Shown here: positions 54,096 through 57,777 of the stretch, in pieces
How the letters are laid out: each line of letters opens with the position of its first letter
Numbering within the stretch: the first letter of the stretch is position 1
Assembly: GCA_022841545.1 (NCBI GenBank)
Contig: JALHRF010000006.1
Location: forward strand, 1 to 57,777
Length of the DNA: 57,777 nucleotides
From: Bauldia sp.
GTDB lineage: Bacteria > Pseudomonadota > Alphaproteobacteria > Rhizobiales > Kaistiaceae
Direction: 5' to 3'
The notes under the pieces: generated by a model
The model's input: the letters and a program-made list of their open reading frames with translations, nothing else
The model's database searches: none
Told to the model about the DNA's origin: nothing
Program-made: the position numbers and the translations under genes

Positions 54096-54698
54096 TTAGA
54101 CCGGCGCGGTCGGCGGCGCCGGCTGTGTCGCCCGCCGCAGATCCCACGCGAGATAGCCGAGGGCGACGCCCTCGGCGATGAGCTGCACGCCGAGCAAGAG
54201 GCCGAGCAGCCACAGCGAGACGCTGGTCAGGCTCGCGTAGAGGACGAATGCGATCACCACGCTGAGCGCGCCGCTCCCCACCACCCAGCCCCAGTTCGGG
54301 AAGGGGCGGATGGTGAGCGCGAAGATCACCTTCGAGATGCCCTCCACGACGAAATAGACGATGAGCAGGAAGGTGACGGTGGTCAGTCCGGTTCCGGGAT
54401 CGCTGAGGAACAGGATGCCGACGATGATCGACAGCCCGACGGAGACCATCTGCAGCCAGAAGTTCGGGACGCTCTGGGCGCCGATCAGGCTGATGCCCTG
54501 AACCACGCCGCTCGCGATCAGCACCCAGCCGAGGAGCGCGACCACGGCATCGGAGGCGAAGATCGGGAAGATGAGCGCAAGCACGCCGCCGACGATCATC
54601 AACCCGCCCTGGACCAGGTACCAGAGCGAATGCCGGCGCACGGTTTCCCGCATCGCCTCGCGGAGGACCTCGGCAGCGGCTTCGAGCGACATCGACAT
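54096..54698 (-). CDS. HdeD-family membrane protein (DUF308)
   Basis: 200 residues with six transmembrane segments, including LVQGGLMIVGGVLALIFPIFA and FLLIVYFVVEGISKVIFAL. HdeD family proteins are linked to acid resistance in enterobacteria but are widespread with unknown role. Convergent with the Gfo/Idh/MocA gene, 4 bases apart. Confidence 0.88.
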   Translation of the reverse strand: MSMSLEAAAEVLREAMRETVRRHSLWYLVQGGLMIVGGVLALIFPIFASDAVVALLGWVLIASGVVQGISLIGAQSVPNFWLQMVSVGLSIIVGILFLSDPGTGLTTVTFLLIVYFVVEGISKVIFALTIRPFPNWGWVVGSGALSVVIAFVLYASLTSVSLWLLGLLLGVQLIAEGVALGYLAWDLRRATQPAPPTAPV

Positions 54699-54765
54699 GG
54701 CATGATCCCGGGGGAGGTTGGAATGGCTCGGCCGATGCTAGCCGAAGCGCCGCGGCCTGTCGCGG

Positions 54766-55389
54766 TCAGCTCAGGGCGATATCGGCGACATGGGTCCGAA
54801 AGCCCGGCCGTTCGCCGAGTCGCGCCAGCCAGCGCTCGACATTGCGCCGCGGCTCGCGTTCGACCGGCAGCTTGTACCAGCGGCTGGCGCCCGCGGCCGC
54901 CGGGATGTCGGCCACCGTGAAGGCGTCGCCGTTGAGGTAGGGGCGGACGGCCAGCTCTGCGTCGAGGATGGCGAGGCAGCCCTCGGTCTTCACCCGCGAC
55001 GCCTCGATGGCGGCAAGGTCGCGCTGCGCCTCGGGGGTGCGGATCAGGCCGAGGAAGATCGGGGTGATCGCCGTGTTGAAGGCGGTCGCCTGCCAGTCCA
55101 TCCACCGCTCGGCGCGAAACCGGGCCTGGAGTTCGTCGGGGTAGAGCGTGCCCGGGGCGTGCCTTGCCGCGAGATAGCGGACGATGGCGTTCGATTCCCA
55201 CAGCACATAGCCGTCGTCGTCGATGGTCGGCACCAGCCCGGTCGGGTTCATCGCCTTGTATTCGGGCGTGTCGTTGACGCCGAACTTCATCCCGGCGTCG
55301 ATGCGCCGATATTCCACGCCGACCTCGGCGAGGGTCCAGAGCACCTTCTGGACGTTGATGGAATTGATTCTGCCCCAGACGGTCAGCAT
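54766..55389 (-). CDS. Glutathione S-transferase
   Basis: 207 residues. N-terminal thioredoxin fold (MLTVWGRINSINVQKVLWTLAEVGVEYRRID, NPTGLVPTIDDDGYVLWESNAIVRYLA with the ES glutathione-binding motif) and an all-helical C-terminal domain (FTVADIPAAAGASRW). Cytoplasmic glutathione-dependent enzyme with unknown substrate. Confidence 0.92.
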   Translation of the reverse strand: MLTVWGRINSINVQKVLWTLAEVGVEYRRIDAGMKFGVNDTPEYKAMNPTGLVPTIDDDGYVLWESNAIVRYLAARHAPGTLYPDELQARFRAERWMDWQATAFNTAITPIFLGLIRTPEAQRDLAAIEASRVKTEGCLAILDAELAVRPYLNGDAFTVADIPAAAGASRWYKLPVEREPRRNVERWLARLGERPGFRTHVADIALS

Positions 55390-55509
55390 GGACGAAAGCC
55401 CCCTTGCACTCGCACTTCGCGCGCTCCCCGCAGTCTTGCCTCAAAAACCGATAGACTGTAACCCCTCGCGCCGGGGCATGGGCGCACGAGACGGAGCCGG
55501 AGAAGAGGC

Positions 55510-56517
55510 ATGAGCCTGACCGCCGATCAGATCGTCGACCGCCGGAGCCTCCGCCGGCGGCTCTCCTTCTGGCGCGTCGTCGCCTTCGTGGCGGTGGCGC
55601 TCGCCATCGTCGCCGCGATCGTGCTTGCCGCCGGCCGTGACGGCCTCGCCGGCCTGGTCACGCCACAGATCGCGCGGATCACCATCTCCGGGTTCATCAC
55701 CGAGGACCGCGACCAGATCGAGCTCATCGAGCGGGTGGAGAAGGCGGACGCGGTCAAGGGGGTGATCGTCGCGATCGACTCCACCGGCGGCGCCACCACC
55801 GGCGGCGAGGCGCTCTACGAGGCGCTCATGCGGCTGTCCGCGAAGAAGCCGACGGTGGCGACGATGGGCACGGTCGGCGCCTCGGCGGCCTATATGGCGG
55901 CAATCGCCACCGACCACGTCATCGCGCACCGGACGACGATCACCGGTTCGATCGGCGTCATCTTCCAGTACCCCGAGGTGAGCCAGCTCCTCGACAAGGT
56001 CGGGGTCGAGATCGAGACGGTGAAGAGCGCGCCGCTCAAGGCCGAGCCCTCGCCCTTCAAGCCGGCGACCCCCGAGGGCCTGGCGGTGATCGCCGGCATC
56101 GTCCGCGACACCTACGACTGGTTCGTCGATATCGTCGCCGAGCGGCGGGGCCTCGAGCGGAGCGATGCGCTGATCCTTGCCGACGGACGTATCTTCACCG
56201 GCCGCCAGGCGCTCGACGCAAAGCTCATCGACGAAATCGGCGGCGAGGAGCAGGCCATCGCCTGGCTCGCGAAGAAGGGCGTCAGCAAGAAGCTGCCGAT
56301 CCGCGACTGGGAGCCGAGGGACCGGAGCCGCGGCTTCCTCTCCGCCGATCTCGCGCTGCTCTGGATCGCCCGCCAGCTCGGCATCGGGCCCGGCTTCCCC
56401 GGCGGCGGCGTGGTCGACGGCATGCTGCGGGAACGGCTGATGCTTGACGGTCTCCTGTCCGTTTGGCAGGGTCCGGCCGTCGGGGATACCCTCCCCGCTG
56501 AAGGGGCGCGGGAATGA
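55510..56517 (+). CDS. sppA: Signal peptide peptidase SppA, short form
   Basis: 335 residues. One membrane anchor ([20 protein letters not shown]), then the S49 protease domain with [22 protein letters not shown], catalytic Ser125 in [13 protein letters not shown] and Lys177 in [15 protein letters not shown]. It digests signal peptides after cleavage in the membrane. Its stop overlaps the ihfB start (ATGA). Confidence 0.92.
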   Translation: MSLTADQIVDRRSLRRRLSFWRVVAFVAVALAIVAAIVLAAGRDGLAGLVTPQIARITISGFITEDRDQIELIERVEKADAVKGVIVAIDSTGGATTGGEALYEALMRLSAKKPTVATMGTVGASAAYMAAIATDHVIAHRTTITGSIGVIFQYPEVSQLLDKVGVEIETVKSAPLKAEPSPFKPATPEGLAVIAGIVRDTYDWFVDIVAERRGLERSDALILADGRIFTGRQALDAKLIDEIGGEEQAIAWLAKKGVSKKLPIRDWEPRDRSRGFLSADLALLWIARQLGIGPGFPGGGVVDGMLRERLMLDGLLSVWQGPAVGDTLPAEGARE

Positions 56518-56798
56518 TAAAGTCGGAACTCGTCCAGAGGATTGCCGAGCAGAACCCGCACCTCTATCAGCGCGACGTCGAACACATCGTCAACGCCATA
56601 CTCGACGAGATCACCGGAGCCCTGTCGCGGGGCGACCGGGTGGAGCTCCGCGGCTTCGGCGCCTTCTCGGTCAAGAACCGGCCGGCGCGGGTCGGCCGCA
56701 ACCCGCGCACCGGCACCAAGGTGTCGGTGACGGAGAAATTCGTGCCGTTCTTCAAGACCGGCAAGGAAATGCGCGAGCGGCTGAACAAGTCGGGCTGA
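56514..56798 (+). CDS. ihfB: Integration host factor beta subunit
   Basis: 94 residues, HU/IHF fold. [62 protein letters not shown] with the intercalating proline, then [12 protein letters not shown]. Bends DNA with IhfA. sppA-ihfB-lapA order is frequent in Hyphomicrobiales. Confidence 0.95.
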   Translation: MIKSELVQRIAEQNPHLYQRDVEHIVNAILDEITGALSRGDRVELRGFGAFSVKNRPARVGRNPRTGTKVSVTEKFVPFFKTGKEMRERLNKSG

Positions 56799-56855
56799 CC
56801 GGCGCGGGTCGCGCCCGGGGGCGGACGCCCGCATCCGAAAAGGCAGTCACACCAC

Positions 56856-57194
56856 ATGCGGCGCTTCCTCTACCTCCTCATCCTAATTCCGCTCGCGGCG
56901 GTGATCGTCTTCTTCTCGGTCGCCAACCGCGGCGTCGTCACAGTCTCGCTCGATCCGTTCCACGGCGACGCGCCGTCCCTCGCCTTCGGTGCGCCGCTCT
57001 TCGTGCTGCTCTTCGGCGCCCTTGTCCTCGGGCTATTGATCGGCGGGGCCGCCGCATGGGTGCGCCAGGGTCGCTGGCGCCGCGCGGCGAGAAAGGCGGA
57101 GATCGAGGCCGAGCGGCTCCGGGCCGAGGCGGCCAGGGCGGCCCGGCCCGCGACGACGGTGACGTCGCTGCCGGCCGCCCGCGACGCGGCCTGA
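56856..57194 (+). CDS. LapA-domain membrane protein (DUF1049)
   Basis: 112 residues with two membrane helices (LILIPLAAVIVFFSVANRGVVTVSLDPF, FVLLFGALVLGLLIGGAAAWV) and a cytoplasmic charged tail. LapA-domain proteins associate with lipopolysaccharide handling in enterics. Its stop overlaps the next start by one base (TGATG). Confidence 0.9.
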   Translation: MRRFLYLLILIPLAAVIVFFSVANRGVVTVSLDPFHGDAPSLAFGAPLFVLLFGALVLGLLIGGAAAWVRQGRWRRAARKAEIEAERLRAEAARAARPATTVTSLPAARDAA

Positions 57195-57777
57195 TGCGGT
57201 TCGTCACCGCGGAGGAGATCGACGCCGCGCTGACCTGGCCGACGCTGATCGCGGCGCTCCGCACGGCGTTCCGCGGCGACGCCGTCACGCCCACCCGACA
57301 CCACCATCGCATCTCCCGCCCGGACGGCGACGCGACGCTCCTCCTGATGCCGGCCTGGCAGGCGGGAGCCGGCGGCTATGCCGGGGTGAAGATCGTCTCG
57401 GTCTTTCCCGGCAATGCCGCCCGCGGCAAGCCGAGCGTGACCGGAACCTACCTTCTCCTCGACGGCGACAGCGGCGAGCCGCTCGCGGCCTTCGACGGGC
57501 AGGCGCTGACCGCATGGCGGACGGCGGCCGCCTCGGCACTGGCCGCATCATGCCTCGCCGCGCCGGAATCGCGGCGGATGGTCATGGTCGGGGCCGGTGC
57601 GCTCGCACCGCGGCTCATAGCCGCGCACGCCACCGTCCGGCCGATCGCCGAGGTGGCAGTCTGGAACCGGAACGCCGAACGGGCGGCGCGCCTCGCCGCG
57701 GACCTTGACCGCCCGGGTCTGCGGGTCGCCGCGACGGACGACCTCGGCGCCGCCGTAGCCGGCGCCGATATCGTCTC
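57194..57777 (+). CDS. Ornithine cyclodeaminase/mu-crystallin family (3' partial)
   Basis: The gene runs off the right edge with no stop. From ATG 57194 it reads MRFVTAEEIDAALTWPTLIAALRTAF, LLMPAWQAGAGGYAGVKIVSVFPGNAARG with the lysine of the active site, LDGDSGEPLAAFDGQALTAWRTAAASALAA, and then the NAD Rossmann segment MVMVGAGALAPRLIAAH. Members remove ammonia or reduce imines. It overlaps lapA by one base. Confidence 0.9.
   Translation, partial: MRFVTAEEIDAALTWPTLIAALRTAFRGDAVTPTRHHHRISRPDGDATLLLMPAWQAGAGGYAGVKIVSVFPGNAARGKPSVTGTYLLLDGDSGEPLAAFDGQALTAWRTAAASALAASCLAAPESRRMVMVGAGALAPRLIAAHATVRPIAEVAVWNRNAERAARLAADLDRPGLRVAATDDLGAAVAGADIV

Noticed and set aside
1-57777. CRISPR array, rRNA operon, complete insertion sequence, prophage
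   Set aside because: No regularly spaced repeats, no rRNA sequence, and no transposase, integrase or phage structural genes were recognised anywhere in the window.

Overview
The window comes from a high-GC alphaproteobacterium, most likely in the Hyphomicrobiales (Rhizobiales). This rests on gene content and order, not on any database search: a complete CtrA-ChpT-DivK cell-cycle set, a plsY-dprA-topA-rnr block, and a dnaA-rpsT-enoyl-CoA hydratase/mutM/ubiE/ubiB block. Nearly all genes look like native GC-rich genes. The exceptions are a decayed, more AT-rich polysaccharide locus at the left end and a few small insertions between housekeeping genes.

Layout. 1-856 is the C-terminal part of a MocR-type regulator. 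857-5330 is a decayed exopolysaccharide/LPS locus: remnants of a sugar transferase and an epimerase, a frameshifted flippase, an internally deleted glycosyltransferase, one intact WbuB-like glycosyltransferase, and a DegT aminotransferase with an in-frame stop that is cut off exactly at the 3' end of tRNA-Glu(CTC). 5751-9848 is an operon for an NMT1/THI5-type ABC importer plus a cytosine-deaminase-like amidohydrolase. 9849-10473 is a non-coding, strongly structured leader. 10474-16777 holds redox and catabolic genes: FAD oxidoreductase, flavodoxin-fold reductase, MarR regulator, SDR, EamA transporter, 2-hydroxyacid dehydrogenase and DenD-like dehydrogenase. 17077-22987 is mainly exported proteins (cupin, SMP-30 propeller, DUF1194, Sel1 repeats) and a kinase-like APH protein.

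23010-27262 is a cell-cycle cluster: divK, a GNAT gene, fliJ, ctrA with a perfect CtrA box and four GANTC sites upstream, chpT, and the envelope gene eipA. 27398-32301 contains a membrane coiled-coil protein, a CsbD protein, an aminotransferase coupled to a lipocalin-like protein, and an RTX protein. 32531-41859 is the DUF983-rnr-topA-dprA-plsY block, interrupted by an Xre-RES toxin-antitoxin pair and by two small genes. 42889-50070 is dnaA, rhodanese, rpsT, enoyl-CoA hydratase, mutM, ubiE, ubiB. 50104-57777 contains a P-type ATPase pseudogene, a cytochrome b/molybdopterin-protein pair, several accessory enzymes, sppA, ihfB, lapA and the start of an ornithine cyclodeaminase-family gene.

No CRISPR array, rRNA operon, complete insertion sequence or phage was seen. 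The observations most worth a second look are the tRNA-abutting decayed polysaccharide locus, the structured leader at 9849-10473 with mutually exclusive hairpins, and the tight grouping of divK, ctrA, chpT and eipA.
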